41,778 bases of DNA from a virus: the IMG/VR virus record IMGVR_UViG_3300030329_003886, positions 1 to 41,778 of that record; one strand, given 5' to 3'. The notes under the pieces are model-generated. The model made no database searches and was not told the DNA's origin. It worked only from the letters and a program-made list of their open reading frames with translations. Each line of letters begins with the position of its first letter. Positions within the stretch are counted from its first letter, which is position 1. This document shows, one piece after another, positions 30,513 to 38,528 of this stretch. The position numbers and the translations under genes are program-made.

Positions 30513-32404
30513 TATCTTCTCCCGTCTGGTCGAGTGTTGAGTCGCATGGCCCCGAGCCGCCAGCCCACGCCAAGCCTTACACCGGTTGACGCGTCATCGT
30601 CTGATTCTAAGCGAACCACGGCTTGTCGTGCTCGTCCTCTTAAATCAACCTTAGTCGTGCTCGCCGTTACTTGGTTGGTGCTCTTAGTGGTTAGTGTTTC
30701 GTTAGGAAAGTTTCTTGTTTTTAACACAAAATTTACCGCTTGATCTGAGCCTCCGTCCCCTAAAAACCGAACATCGGGTATGGCGTTTTGTATTTGGGTA
30801 TAGCTATTGCCTATGGCATCCAGCGCAAAATCAGCCGATTCAATATAAACATTGTCCATGGGGGAGCCGTCCGCATCGTTCCCGGTTTCGTGTTTATAGA
30901 CATAATTGTTTGTGTCTACTCCGGTTGCCCTTGGAAAAGGCTGTACGCCTTCATCCAACCACGCATAACGGACAAGTTCTCCATAATACCAAACCTGTTC
31001 TTGGTAGTTATAAACCACATAGCGATCTATTTCATCGGAGCTTCCCGAAGGATAAAACCATCCGACCTCGTTGAACTGTCTATTTAGATAGCCAAACACT
31101 TTAAAAGACTGGTTTTGGTTAAAGTCATCAAACACATAGCTGTGCACACTACAAGGAAGTCTTTCGACCGTTCCGCTATATCTGTAAAAGCCCGAACGAT
31201 CCATCCAAAAAACACCCGGAGGCGCGTTGACCGCAGCTTTGGGAGAAATCATGCCGACCCCTTGATTAATTAGATTAACTCCAAAAGTGTAAGGAGGACC
31301 AATAAATTGCATGCTGTAAAGTGCATCATCTGTCCAAATCAGTATTTCTTGCCGTGAGCGAAGACCGCCGACAATTTGCGTTCCCGCCGAGAGCCTTAGT
31401 GAGCCGGCGGTGTTTGTAAGCTTAGGTTCCCACTGAGTAATATCTTCTTGGTCACACCAACAAATAAACATGGGGTCAATAACACTTGTTCTAGCTGTTC
31501 CACCAGCATTTAAAGGGTCTGCGCCTAAACAAATAACGTGTCGGTCAATATCACTTACCAAGGTTTGCAGTGCCAGTGTTGGCGGCAAGTTGGCGCCGAT
31601 AGACGAATCACTTAGGCTCTTGGCCCTGACGCTCGTTCCGTTGTCCTCGGTCCAATAAAAAATGTCCCCTGCTCTTGGATTCATAATAAGGTCTTCTCCA
31701 AAATTATCGTGTGTCCATAACCTTAACTGGTTGTTAAACGCCAGTGCGGAAGCCGAACCAAAAGTTCCGTCGCCCCAAGCTCCAGCACCATAGCCTGAAC
31801 CAGACACATAATCATCGAGGCCGACATTAATCTGATATGCTCCAACCACACTTGATCCACCATTACCGCTGTCACTGCTGTTAGCTGTTACGGTGTCCCC
31901 GTCGGTGTCTTTGGCTTCAATGGTGTAGCTGTTAGCATTAACAATGGTTGCGATCTGATATTCTTGGTTTAAAACAGCGGCGGTGATAAGTCCCCCTAAA
32001 GTAGCGGCACCGCTAAAAGTGACAAAATCATTTTGGCTTGCGCCATGGGCCGTGTCCGCTACGGTGATCGTAGCGTCCCCGTTGCTCGCTGAAAACGTTA
32101 CGTCCCCCGCCGAAGTCGTGGCTCTTATAGGCGTTATATCGTAGAAACTGGTTCCGTCTTTGACGTAATACTTTAAAGTGGTTCCAAGCCCCAGATATTT
32201 GGTGCCGCCTAAAGACACCCAAGCATGGAGAGCACGTCCCGTTCCCAAATAAGTATCGGTTTGCTCTTTAACCCAGCCCCCTATTTTTTGAGGAAACCCT
32301 TTTTTAAACCGCACAAGATTGCTGTCAAACCAGCCTCCCTGAGCGGAAAAGGCAGTTCCTTCTCGGTTTATTCCTGGGACCATTTCAAACTTAGCGTAAG
32401 GCAT
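30512..32404 (-). CDS. P22 gp10-like tail / DNA-stabilisation protein
   Basis: A 630-residue beta-rich protein. The start GINREGTAFSAQGGWFDSNLVRFKKG and GGW is typical of the phage stabilisation protein family (P22 gp10-like tail hub). Repeated blades such as LRLWTHDNFGED, EILIWTDDALYSMQF and GVFWMDRSGFYRYSG suggest a beta-propeller, interrupted by an Ig-like insertion (about residues 97-165, DVTFSASNGDATITVADTAHG). These proteins close the portal after packaging and join the tail. It points to a podovirus-like virion. ATG 32404 overlaps the o-spanin stop. Confidence 0.75.
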   Translation of the reverse strand: MPYAKFEMVPGINREGTAFSAQGGWFDSNLVRFKKGFPQKIGGWVKEQTDTYLGTGRALHAWVSLGGTKYLGLGTTLKYYVKDGTSFYDITPIRATTSAGDVTFSASNGDATITVADTAHGASQNDFVTFSGAATLGGLITAAVLNQEYQIATIVNANSYTIEAKDTDGDTVTANSSDSGNGGSSVVGAYQINVGLDDYVSGSGYGAGAWGDGTFGSASALAFNNQLRLWTHDNFGEDLIMNPRAGDIFYWTEDNGTSVRAKSLSDSSIGANLPPTLALQTLVSDIDRHVICLGADPLNAGGTARTSVIDPMFICWCDQEDITQWEPKLTNTAGSLRLSAGTQIVGGLRSRQEILIWTDDALYSMQFIGPPYTFGVNLINQGVGMISPKAAVNAPPGVFWMDRSGFYRYSGTVERLPCSVHSYVFDDFNQNQSFKVFGYLNRQFNEVGWFYPSGSSDEIDRYVVYNYQEQVWYYGELVRYAWLDEGVQPFPRATGVDTNNYVYKHETGNDADGSPMDNVYIESADFALDAIGNSYTQIQNAIPDVRFLGDGGSDQAVNFVLKTRNFPNETLTTKSTNQVTASTTKVDLRGRARQAVVRLESDDDASTGVRLGVGWRLGAMRLNTRPDGRR

Positions 32405-32787
32405 TATTCTTTTTCCTCTTCTTCGTCTATCTCCCTATAATATCCTACAATATGAAGAATTTGCTCCAAGTATCGTTTAATTTCACCCATGTTCATAGAC
32501 AGGTTTTCGTAGCCTTGGCTTGTTAGTCCGTAATAAGCAACTCTCGGCTCTTCCCCAGACTCGACATTATCTAAATATTCTTGCATCACATCAGGGGACA
32601 ATATACGCCACTCCACTGGCGATGCTTTAATAGGCTCTGGCAGCGGTGGATGGTAAATAGGGGCTGATTGTGCAACACGCACGATTTCAACCGGTTTTGT
32701 TTCCGGTTGGTTGTCAGTTAGTCCCTCAAACAAAGAGTAGGTAGAACACCCACTAATTAAGGGTAGCAGTATCAGTAGTTTTTTCAT
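32404..32787 (-). CDS. Outer-membrane lipoprotein, putative o-spanin
   Basis: A 127-residue lipoprotein: MKKLLILLPLISGC is a type II signal with the lipobox Cys at residue 14. A Pro-rich linker follows (PIYHPPLPEPIK), then a helical domain. I start at ATG 32787. The first 35 bases overlap the end of the i-spanin-like gene in another frame, as Rz1 does with Rz. It is longer than classic Rz1 (about 60) but fits a separate o-spanin that contacts the i-spanin to fuse inner and outer membranes at lysis. Confidence 0.65.
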   Translation of the reverse strand: MKKLLILLPLISGCSTYSLFEGLTDNQPETKPVEIVRVAQSAPIYHPPLPEPIKASPVEWRILSPDVMQEYLDNVESGEEPRVAYYGLTSQGYENLSMNMGEIKRYLEQILHIVGYYREIDEEEEKE

Positions 32788-33172
32788 CAAATTGCTCTGG
32801 ACTTGTTATTCTTTCTAAATCATCACCAACTCTAGCTGTAGCTCTATTGACCTTACCTTCTAAAACAGCGGGCTCCGTTAAAGCCATTCCCTCTAAATTA
32901 AAGTTTGCAAACTTGCTTCTTAGCTTTGTTACTTGCGCTTGCGACTCTGTGTATTGATTATTAAGCGACTGTATTTGCTGTTGCGTTTTCTTAGCCGTCT
33001 CTACCGCTTTTTTAATCTGATCGTTTTGTTCGGCTATGGTTCTTTCCAAAACCGCTTGATTGTTTATTGCGGTTTGTAGTTCTATCTTTGCCTTATCCAG
33101 TTTAGTGAAAACAATCACATTAACAGATATAGACACCAACAACAGCGCACACAAAAACAATACTAGCTTCAT
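32753..33172 (-). CDS. Inner-membrane i-spanin (Rz-like)
   Basis: A 139-residue protein with one N-terminal membrane segment (residues 3-21), then a long periplasmic coiled coil (about 25-85, ELQTAINNQAVLERTIAEQN). A C-terminal part contains LEGMALTEPAVLEGKVNRAT, recalling the spanin-like proteins of T4-like marine phages. It is followed by, and overlaps, a lipoprotein gene. Topology and arrangement both support an i-spanin. ATG 33172 overlaps the holin-like stop (ATGA). Confidence 0.7.
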   Translation of the reverse strand: MKLVLFLCALLLVSISVNVIVFTKLDKAKIELQTAINNQAVLERTIAEQNDQIKKAVETAKKTQQQIQSLNNQYTESQAQVTKLRSKFANFNLEGMALTEPAVLEGKVNRATARVGDDLERITSPEQFDEKTTDTATLN

Positions 33173-33561
33173 TCTTTATCGCCTTTAAAGCTCTTAGAAG
33201 AGCCAGACGTTCCTGCATAGAGCCCAAACCAAGCTGCACCCGCACCTACAATAATAGATATAAGTCCAGACTGTTCAAAGGTTGGGTTCTCCAAGCCCAT
33301 AAACCACATAACAGTATAGTAAAGCAGAAAAATATAGACTGTTAAGAAAGCTCTTGGAAAGATGCGCCATGAATCCACCGCTTGCGCTAAGAATATCCAT
33401 CTCTGATGGGGGTTATTGTTCTTTGTGTCTTCTAAATCTCTTATTTTATCTTTTAAAGCACCAATCTCTTCGACCATCGCCATAAACTTATTGAGGTCCA
33501 TTTCGACTTCATTTCTGTCCATGTCGCCCGCAAATCTGCCGCTTGGGTATCCGTCATTCAT
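33169..33561 (-). CDS. Holin-like membrane protein
   Basis: A 130-residue protein: a charged helix (residues 15-48), WRIFPRAFLTVYIFLLYYTVMW with the first membrane segment (about 66-89), a short turn GLENPTFEQSG, a second membrane segment (about 98-117), and a basic tail. Two membrane segments and the position before the spanins fit a class II holin. Similar two-TM proteins occur in lysis regions of marine myoviruses. Confidence 0.6.
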   Translation of the reverse strand: MNDGYPSGRFAGDMDRNEVEMDLNKFMAMVEEIGALKDKIRDLEDTKNNNPHQRWIFLAQAVDSWRIFPRAFLTVYIFLLYYTVMWFMGLENPTFEQSGLISIIVGAGAAWFGLYAGTSGSSKSFKGDKE

Positions 33562-33569
33562 ATCTCGCC

Positions 33570-33938
33570 TCAGTTAGCTAAAGGGTTTTCGTTTTTATTC
33601 TCAAGTCTTTCTACCTGGTTTCCAAGAGACTGTATCCTTGTTTCCATGGTTGAAAGATCGACCTCTATAACCTGTATCATTTCGCCATTATCTTTAACGT
33701 CTGGAACTATACTTCCGTCTATTGTCTTATTGATGAAATTAACCGAAGTTTCTATTGAGGCAAAACGTTCTTCGATAGCGTTTTGCGCATCTTCTGTTGC
33801 GCCTAGAGTCGCTATCTTGTTTTCTAAGTTCTCTATTCTGTTAATGTATGTAGCACCCTGGTACCCGAAGCCAGCGAGTGTGCTGACGATACCTGCCAAG
33901 GCAATTAATTGTGTTGTTTTTGATTGAAACCAGTCCAT
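33570..33938 (-). CDS. Single-TM coiled-coil protein in the lysis cluster
   Basis: A 122-residue protein. One membrane segment (about residues 8-28, TTQLIALAGIVSTLAGFGYQ), then a soluble helical region with heptad-like patterns (30-60 and 95-115). I start at ATG 33938 because AGGAGGAA precedes it; an upstream in-frame start lacks a site. It could be a second holin, an antiholin or a spanin-like protein. Confidence 0.6.
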   Translation of the reverse strand: MDWFQSKTTQLIALAGIVSTLAGFGYQGATYINRIENLENKIATLGATEDAQNAIEERFASIETSVNFINKTIDGSIVPDVKDNGEMIQVIEVDLSTMETRIQSLGNQVERLENKNENPLAN

Positions 33939-33946
33939 GTTTCCTC

Positions 33947-34081
33947 CTAATAATATTTTGTTACTTTTCTTCTGTCGTTCATTACCGCACCACAACCCTT
34001 TGCAATGCCCGATTTTATTGGGCTTTTAGCCTTTCCTCCACGGGGCGTTTTCTTTCCCGATTTAACTGACTTTACTTTCAT
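33947..34081 (-). CDS. 44-residue basic microprotein
   Basis: ATG 34081 overlaps the stop of the preceding gene (CTATGA). The protein is Lys/Gly-rich in its first half (KSGKKTPRGGKAKS) and ends GCGAVMNDRRKVTKYY. That end is a pattern I recognise as recurring in tiny proteins of marine phages. Its stop lies just before the next gene's ribosome site. No function known; it may bind nucleic acid or be a virion component. Confidence 0.6.
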   Translation of the reverse strand: MKVKSVKSGKKTPRGGKAKSPIKSGIAKGCGAVMNDRRKVTKYY

Positions 34082-36414
34082 AGCTTAGGCTGCATATCCA
34101 TTAAATTTTTCATTCCAGTTAAACTTTCGCCATATAAACCAACAAATGCCGAAGTATTATCCGGTATGGATACATTACCATAAATTGCTTTTGGTTCATA
34201 CCACTCGGACGCGTCCGCTAGAGTTACTTGCCTGTACGCACTAAAGCCAGGTACATAGCCCATATAGGCAACAAGTTGGCTGGAATCACCGTATTCCCCT
34301 GTTTCCTGCTGCTCTTGCTCTAATTCTTCTTGTTGGTTCTGTATGTTTTGGGCCACAATTTGATCGGCAATCTGGTCTGCTTCACTTGCTGTCATGCCTC
34401 CTGAGACCGCCGTATCAATTTGACCCTGCATGTCTTGTACTTGTGCATCGGTGCCTGTTGTTTGTGTGCCCCCTACCGTTGGCATAAGGTCTACGGAAAC
34501 AGAAGCATCGGCAGTAGAGGTCATGGTGTCCGTGGTCCCCGGTCCTTGGTCCGTGGTTGTTGTTTCTGTGTCCATGGTCCCCGAACCACTAAACGAGGAG
34601 CTCCCTGCATCAGCAGCGCTCATAGACAAAATTTGTTGTGTTTGCGCAGCCGAACTCGCAACCTGAGCAGAAATACTTGGTGAGTTATTTGTGCTTATAG
34701 AGCCACCGGATACCGAAGACACTACAGCAGTAGCTTGGGAACTAGAAACGCTCGTAGAGCCGCCATAAGAGCCCCCAGACGAGGCCGAGGTTCCCGTTGC
34801 CTGTGCAGAAGTCCCAGAAGCGGTACCGCTTACACTGTTTGTCGCTGCCCTAATGGTATTAGCAACAACATTTAATTGTTCGGCTTTTTTGTTGTCCTTC
34901 TTGGTTTCATTCTCTGCGACAGCAATTTCGACAGCTTCTTCTCTGTCCTCGCTCTCTTCTTCAACTGCCTCCGTATCCTCCAAGTCTCCATCTTCATCCT
35001 CAGATAAAGCAGCAATCTCCTCAGTTTCTTCTTGCTCAACCCATTCCTCCAATTCTTCTATGGTTTCAAACTCTAAAAATTCAACGGCTTCCTCTTCAAA
35101 AAACTCTTCTATAAGCTCTTCGTGTTCAAAGTGGTCCAATAAAACGGTGTCTATTTCTGGAAGATCGTAGTCCACGAACAAAAGGTCTTCCTCATAAAAC
35201 TCTTCAAAAATAAACACCTCTTCAACGTAGTCGAAGACAAGAGCCTCCTCTTCAAGAAAAGCTTCCAATTCTTCCACAAACACCGGTTCTTCAAAAAACG
35301 GCTCGAAATATTCCTCCTCAAAAAAAGGCTCGAAATATTCCTCTTCTTCAAAATAAGTCTCTATTTCCCATGGCTCATCAAGAAAACTATCCACTCCTTC
35401 ATAGTAGTAATCCTCTTGGAAAAACTCATCTTCATAGTACGAACCGTCTGCAAAATAAGTGCTTTCATCTTCATAACCATATTGGTCATAGTCGTCTTCA
35501 TATCCATACATGTCCTCGTATGCGTTGTAAATTTCATACTCTACCACATACCCTGGACACGCGGGGGAGTGTTGTGAGTCCAAAGTACACTCATAATCAA
35601 ATAAGTCGTCCCAATAATTAGGGCACTGAGTAGAATACAATCCATCTAAATCACATTGCTGTGTCAAGTACGCAGCAGCATATCCGACACAAGCGGTGTT
35701 ATTTAAAGGATTGCTGCAATCAAGAGCGTTCCCAGAGCCTAGGCCATATAAAGAACCGCCGTTTTCCAATAAAGTGTTTGCTGCCGTGGCGTTCCAATTG
35801 GTGTTGACACAAGTGCCTGCTACATTCGTTGTGCCAGTGCTACATTCGTCATGGAACAAGTAAGTGTATAACTCGTCTGCTGCACCTTGTTCTCCAATTA
35901 ATACATCGTGGTTAATAATATTAAGAGCGCCATAACGGTATTCAAAGCTGTCATCTGCTTTCCACAACACAACTTCAAAACTATTATCTGTGTTGCTTCG
36001 ATTGTATTCTCTTAGGTTGTACCACCCAAAAACTGTTTTATCGGTAAAATTCTTAGCTAAAACCTTTGATCCATTATCTCTTATTAAGTCAGTCCAGAAA
36101 GGATATAAGGTGTATGTAATTTCAGGTAAAGGATCAGGTGTGTAGTCATTACAATAGCCTCCTGACGACCCAAAATGTAGGCACCCATTAGTAGCCATTC
36201 GTGCAGTAGTAAAATCCTCGCCATAAAAAGTAAACGTAAAATCTAGTGTAAAGGCTGAAGATACTTGGTCGTCACCAACAGCCATATTAGTAGTGTTTTG
36301 CTCATTGACTAGATTAAAAAGGCTTTGATCTGCCTCGTATACATATATTGCATTAAGTGTAGAAGCAAATAAAAGAGCCGATAAGCTAGCTGCCTTTATT
36401 AAACTCTTTAACAC
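34078..36414 (-). CDS. Exported nidogen-like protein with acidic and Ser/Thr-rich regions
   Basis: A 778-residue protein with a Sec signal peptide (cleavage about after residue 22, TLNA). A beta-rich domain (35-170) has FTFTFYGEDFTTARMATNGC, typical of NIDO/nidogen-like extracellular domains. Three Cys repeats follow, C-x8/9-C-x2-Y (C233/C242, C254/C264, C276/C286). An extreme acidic-aromatic tract (about 296-500, e.g. EEEEYFEPFFEEEYFEPFFEE) comes next, then a Ser/Thr/Gly-rich region (about 525-690) and a folded C-terminal part (EWYEPKAIYGNVSIPD). The start is GTG 36414 behind GAGG, overlapping the preceding exported protein. It must act in the periplasm or at the cell surface. No function known. 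Confidence 0.7.
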   Translation of the reverse strand: MLKSLIKAASLSALLFASTLNAIYVYEADQSLFNLVNEQNTTNMAVGDDQVSSAFTLDFTFTFYGEDFTTARMATNGCLHFGSSGGYCNDYTPDPLPEITYTLYPFWTDLIRDNGSKVLAKNFTDKTVFGWYNLREYNRSNTDNSFEVVLWKADDSFEYRYGALNIINHDVLIGEQGAADELYTYLFHDECSTGTTNVAGTCVNTNWNATAANTLLENGGSLYGLGSGNALDCSNPLNNTACVGYAAAYLTQQCDLDGLYSTQCPNYWDDLFDYECTLDSQHSPACPGYVVEYEIYNAYEDMYGYEDDYDQYGYEDESTYFADGSYYEDEFFQEDYYYEGVDSFLDEPWEIETYFEEEEYFEPFFEEEYFEPFFEEPVFVEELEAFLEEEALVFDYVEEVFIFEEFYEEDLLFVDYDLPEIDTVLLDHFEHEELIEEFFEEEAVEFLEFETIEELEEWVEQEETEEIAALSEDEDGDLEDTEAVEEESEDREEAVEIAVAENETKKDNKKAEQLNVVANTIRAATNSVSGTASGTSAQATGTSASSGGSYGGSTSVSSSQATAVVSSVSGGSISTNNSPSISAQVASSAAQTQQILSMSAADAGSSSFSGSGTMDTETTTTDQGPGTTDTMTSTADASVSVDLMPTVGGTQTTGTDAQVQDMQGQIDTAVSGGMTASEADQIADQIVAQNIQNQQEELEQEQQETGEYGDSSQLVAYMGYVPGFSAYRQVTLADASEWYEPKAIYGNVSIPDNTSAFVGLYGESLTGMKNLMDMQPKL

Positions 36415-37561
36415 AAGTGCCTCTAGTTTTTCTAAGCCCCTCTTCGTTCAATGTACCTCTACATTTACTTACATAACTATCTTTAGCTTCTTTATAGTCC
36501 GGTCGGTCTTTAGGGTTAGCTGCCCAGGCTACCTTTGCCTCGTCGCCTATCTTTCCAAAATAAGGACAAGGAGTGCCTGCCATCATCATAGATTTAAAAA
36601 CTCGTGGGTCTAAGCACAGTACAGACACGGCCGCTACCTTCATTCCAGTGTCATAAAGATACTTAGAAAGTTTTAGCCTTTCACAGTTTTCGTCTCTAAC
36701 TGTTCTACCCGCAGAGAGTCCAAAGACCTGTCCTTGAAAGGCTCCAGATCGACCAACCGTACACAGATCCTGGCTGTAGCTCATAATGCTGGGCGCAATG
36801 GCTGAAGCAGGAGGCGCCTCGGTCTTAATGTTCTGATTAATGGTTTGTTCGCTCTTCGACTCATTAATATTTCTGTTTGTGTTGTCAGAGGTGTTTCTGT
36901 TCTCGTTCACATTTTTATTGTTTGTGGTCACATTCGATTCAGAAGTCGACTGATTTACATTCGTGTTTTTGTTCTCACTGGTCGAAGTATTTACATTCGT
37001 GTTGGTGTTGCTATTGGTACTTGTACTGGTGTTGTTATTGTTGTTTGTGTTGGTACTTGTACTGGTGTTGTTATTGTTTGTTGAAACACTCGATGTTGAT
37101 GTCGATGTGTTGGTGTTCACATTGTTATTGGTGTTCGTCGCTGTTGACGTCGAGGTACTGGTATTGGTGTTTGTATTAGTATTAGTGTTCGTACCAGTTG
37201 ATGTGCTTGTGTTTACGTTTGTATTGCTGTTGTTGTTTGTCGCAGTTGACGTACTGGTGTTGTTATTGGTATTGGTGTTCGTATTCGTATTGGTATTTGT
37301 GTTCGTCCCAGTCGACGTCGTGGTTGTCGTATTAGTGTTGTTATTGGTATTAGTGTTCGTATTCGTATTAGTATTAGTGTTCGTATTCGTATTGGTGTTC
37401 GTATTCGTATTGGTAGTCGTCGTGGTTGACGTGGTTTCTAAAGAGTTTTGCTCACAGTATTGGGACCCTGCTGTGCAGTCGCCGGTTTGATCCGCGCTAA
37501 CATTCGTCGCTACAAGCAACAAACCTAGCCAAATCGCTCCAAAAATGCCCCATTTTTTCAC
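36386..37561 (-). CDS. Exported Asn/Thr-repeat protein with Cys-rich C-terminal domain
   Basis: A 391-residue protein with a Sec signal peptide (cleavage about after VSA, residue 23). A low-complexity tract, almost only Asn, Thr and Ser (about 43-238, NTNTNTNT), grades into a more charged end. The C-terminal domain (about 250-391) has LCTVGRSGAFQGQVFGLSAG and MKVAAVSVLCLDPRVF with five to six Cys, a conserved-looking fold I have seen in marine phage proteins without function. The start is GTG 37561 behind AGGAG. It is encoded between lysozyme and the nidogen-like protein and overlaps the latter by 29 bases, so the two probably work together outside the inner membrane. Confidence 0.7.
   Translation of the reverse strand: MKKWGIFGAIWLGLLLVATNVSADQTGDCTAGSQYCEQNSLETTSTTTTTNTNTNTNTNTNTNTNTNTNTNTNNNTNTTTTTSTGTNTNTNTNTNTNTNNNTSTSTATNNNSNTNVNTSTSTGTNTNTNTNTNTSTSTSTATNTNNNVNTNTSTSTSSVSTNNNNTSTSTNTNNNNNTSTSTNSNTNTNVNTSTSENKNTNVNQSTSESNVTTNNKNVNENRNTSDNTNRNINESKSEQTINQNIKTEAPPASAIAPSIMSYSQDLCTVGRSGAFQGQVFGLSAGRTVRDENCERLKLSKYLYDTGMKVAAVSVLCLDPRVFKSMMMAGTPCPYFGKIGDEAKVAWAANPKDRPDYKEAKDSYVSKCRGTLNEEGLRKTRGTCVKEFNKGS
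36860..37435 (-). repeat. Asn/Thr-codon low-complexity repeat tract
   Basis: The plus strand reads as repeats of TTGGTATTAGTGTTCGTATT-type hexamers and longer units. It encodes the NTNT tract. Such tracts can change length by slippage or recombination. Confidence 0.8.
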
Positions 37562-37572
37562 TGTTTACTCCT

Positions 37573-38100
37573 TTATCCCGATAAAATTTTATCCCTCAAT
37601 CTATTTGCACGGCCCTTAACCTGAACAGCCCAACGCGAGTCCATCATCTCTATAGCGGCTGTTTCATAGTCTTTCTTCTCTAGTGCTGCTAAAAACTTCT
37701 TAAATTTCAACAGCCTAGTAAGACCAAGGTTAAATCCCATGTTTACTAGGACTCTTTGACGAACGCCATCAAGTTCACGCCACCAGGGAAGTGCCCTGTC
37801 TAAGTCGGCGCAAATGATGTCGATGTCTTTGTTTAGACATTCTAGCACCCTTTCTTCGGGTATAGAAGATCCAATAGGCAGACCACATTCAGGGTCTGAG
37901 TCTAGGACCAAATGACCTACTCCAAAAGTAGGGTTTCCCAAATGGTCGTTGTATATTTCGGTCTTGTATCCTTCGTCTCTAATAAGCTCTTTAATTAGTT
38001 CTCGTCTGTCCATGGAGTCATTAGAGCCATCCAAAAGAAGCAAAAGTGTCCCAAAGAACATAAGCGAAGCAAATCCAAAAGCCTTTTTTGTAAAAGTCAT
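37573..38100 (-). CDS. T4-type lysozyme (GH24 endolysin), possible SAR form
   Basis: A 175-residue protein. DEGYKTEIYNDHLGNPTFGVG gives the catalytic triad E43, D52, T58 at exactly the spacing of T4 lysozyme E11, D20, T26, and the C-terminal SRWAVQVKGRANRLRDKI also matches. It cleaves peptidoglycan. Residues 7-24 (AFGFASLMFFGTLLLLLD) would be a signal-anchor or signal-arrest-release segment. ATG 38100 has no good ribosome site. M30 (ATG 38013) is an alternative start giving a plain cytosolic lysozyme, and it lies 7 bases after the stop of the overlapping 38021-38152 frame. Confidence 0.85.
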   Translation of the reverse strand: MTFTKKAFGFASLMFFGTLLLLLDGSNDSMDRRELIKELIRDEGYKTEIYNDHLGNPTFGVGHLVLDSDPECGLPIGSSIPEERVLECLNKDIDIICADLDRALPWWRELDGVRQRVLVNMGFNLGLTRLLKFKKFLAALEKKDYETAAIEMMDSRWAVQVKGRANRLRDKILSG

Positions 38101-38152
38101 ATTGGTTGTACAATTCTAGGGAAATCCTACCTTTTTGATATAGCTCCTCCAT
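38021..38152 (-). CDS. 43-residue ORF overlapping the lysozyme start
   Basis: ATG 38152 lies right behind AAGGGGGG. The frame encodes a short charged start (MEELYQKGR) and a hydrophobic end (GFWICFAYVLWDTFASFGWL). It overlaps the lysozyme's hydrophobic N-terminus in another frame and stops 7 bases before lysozyme M30. It is either a small membrane protein or a coupling frame that loads ribosomes onto M30. Confidence 0.4.
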   Translation of the reverse strand: MEELYQKGRISLELYNQYDFYKKGFWICFAYVLWDTFASFGWL

Positions 38153-38160
38153 GGCCCCCC

Positions 38161-38337
38161 TTATTTCTCGCCGGGTTTTTGTTTAGCTTTCCCCACGTTT
38201 AAGGCCATCATGTCGATCAGTTTGTATAGTTTACCGATCCAAACATCGTCCTTGGGAGTGGGAGTCACGGCAGCGATAATGCTGCTCACACTAATTATTG
38301 CCATTATTAAAGCGATCATATTTGCAAAAGTTTGCAT
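38161..38337 (-). CDS. 58-residue single-TM protein
   Basis: ATG 38337 lies behind AGAGG. One membrane segment (about residues 4-24, FANMIALIMAIISVSSIIAA) is followed by TPTPKDDVWIGKLYKLIDMMALNVGKAKQK, a pattern recurring in small phage membrane proteins next to lysozymes. A holin-like role is possible. Confidence 0.6.
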   Translation of the reverse strand: MQTFANMIALIMAIISVSSIIAAVTPTPKDDVWIGKLYKLIDMMALNVGKAKQKPGEK

Positions 38338-38348
38338 ATTTAATACCT

Positions 38349-38528
38349 CTATGTTGTGTAAACGTTAAAAATTATTCCCGCCATACTAAGGACGAGAGTG
38401 ATTAATGTTATTAAAATAAATTGTTCAAGTCGAGTAACTCTGTGAATAACCTCCAGCCAACGCTCCGCACAAACAGCTTCGTGCTTTTCTATTTTGGCGT
38501 TCACCTCAGCTATCGACAGCCTACTCAT
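38349..38528 (-). CDS. 59-residue membrane protein, XhlA/holin-like
   Basis: ATG 38528 overlaps the stop of the oxygenase-like gene (ATGA). An amphipathic helix (NAKIEKHEAVCAERWLEVIH) is followed by a C-terminal membrane segment (about residues 37-55). The order helix then TM resembles haemolysin XhlA-type proteins found beside phage endolysins. Confidence 0.55.
   Translation of the reverse strand: MSRLSIAEVNAKIEKHEAVCAERWLEVIHRVTRLEQFILITLITLVLSMAGIIFNVYTT

Noticed and set aside
32028-32222. Possible Ig-domain gene inside the gp10-like gene
   Set aside because: It is an out-of-frame reading. The Ig-like sequence is an in-frame insertion of the 30512-32404 protein itself.
6740-34590. Frequent word TGGTCCCCG (about 6745, 7573, 8790, 14874, 34548, 34576)
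   Set aside because: The copies fall in different contexts (coding and non-coding) with no constant spacing or flanks. It may be over-represented, but I cannot count expectation by eye.
36963-37490. Plus-strand frame rich in Val, Leu and Phe that looks like a multi-TM protein
   Set aside because: It is the antisense of Asn/Thr codons in the exported repeat protein, and the opposite strand has a signal peptide, a ribosome site and a folded C-terminal domain.
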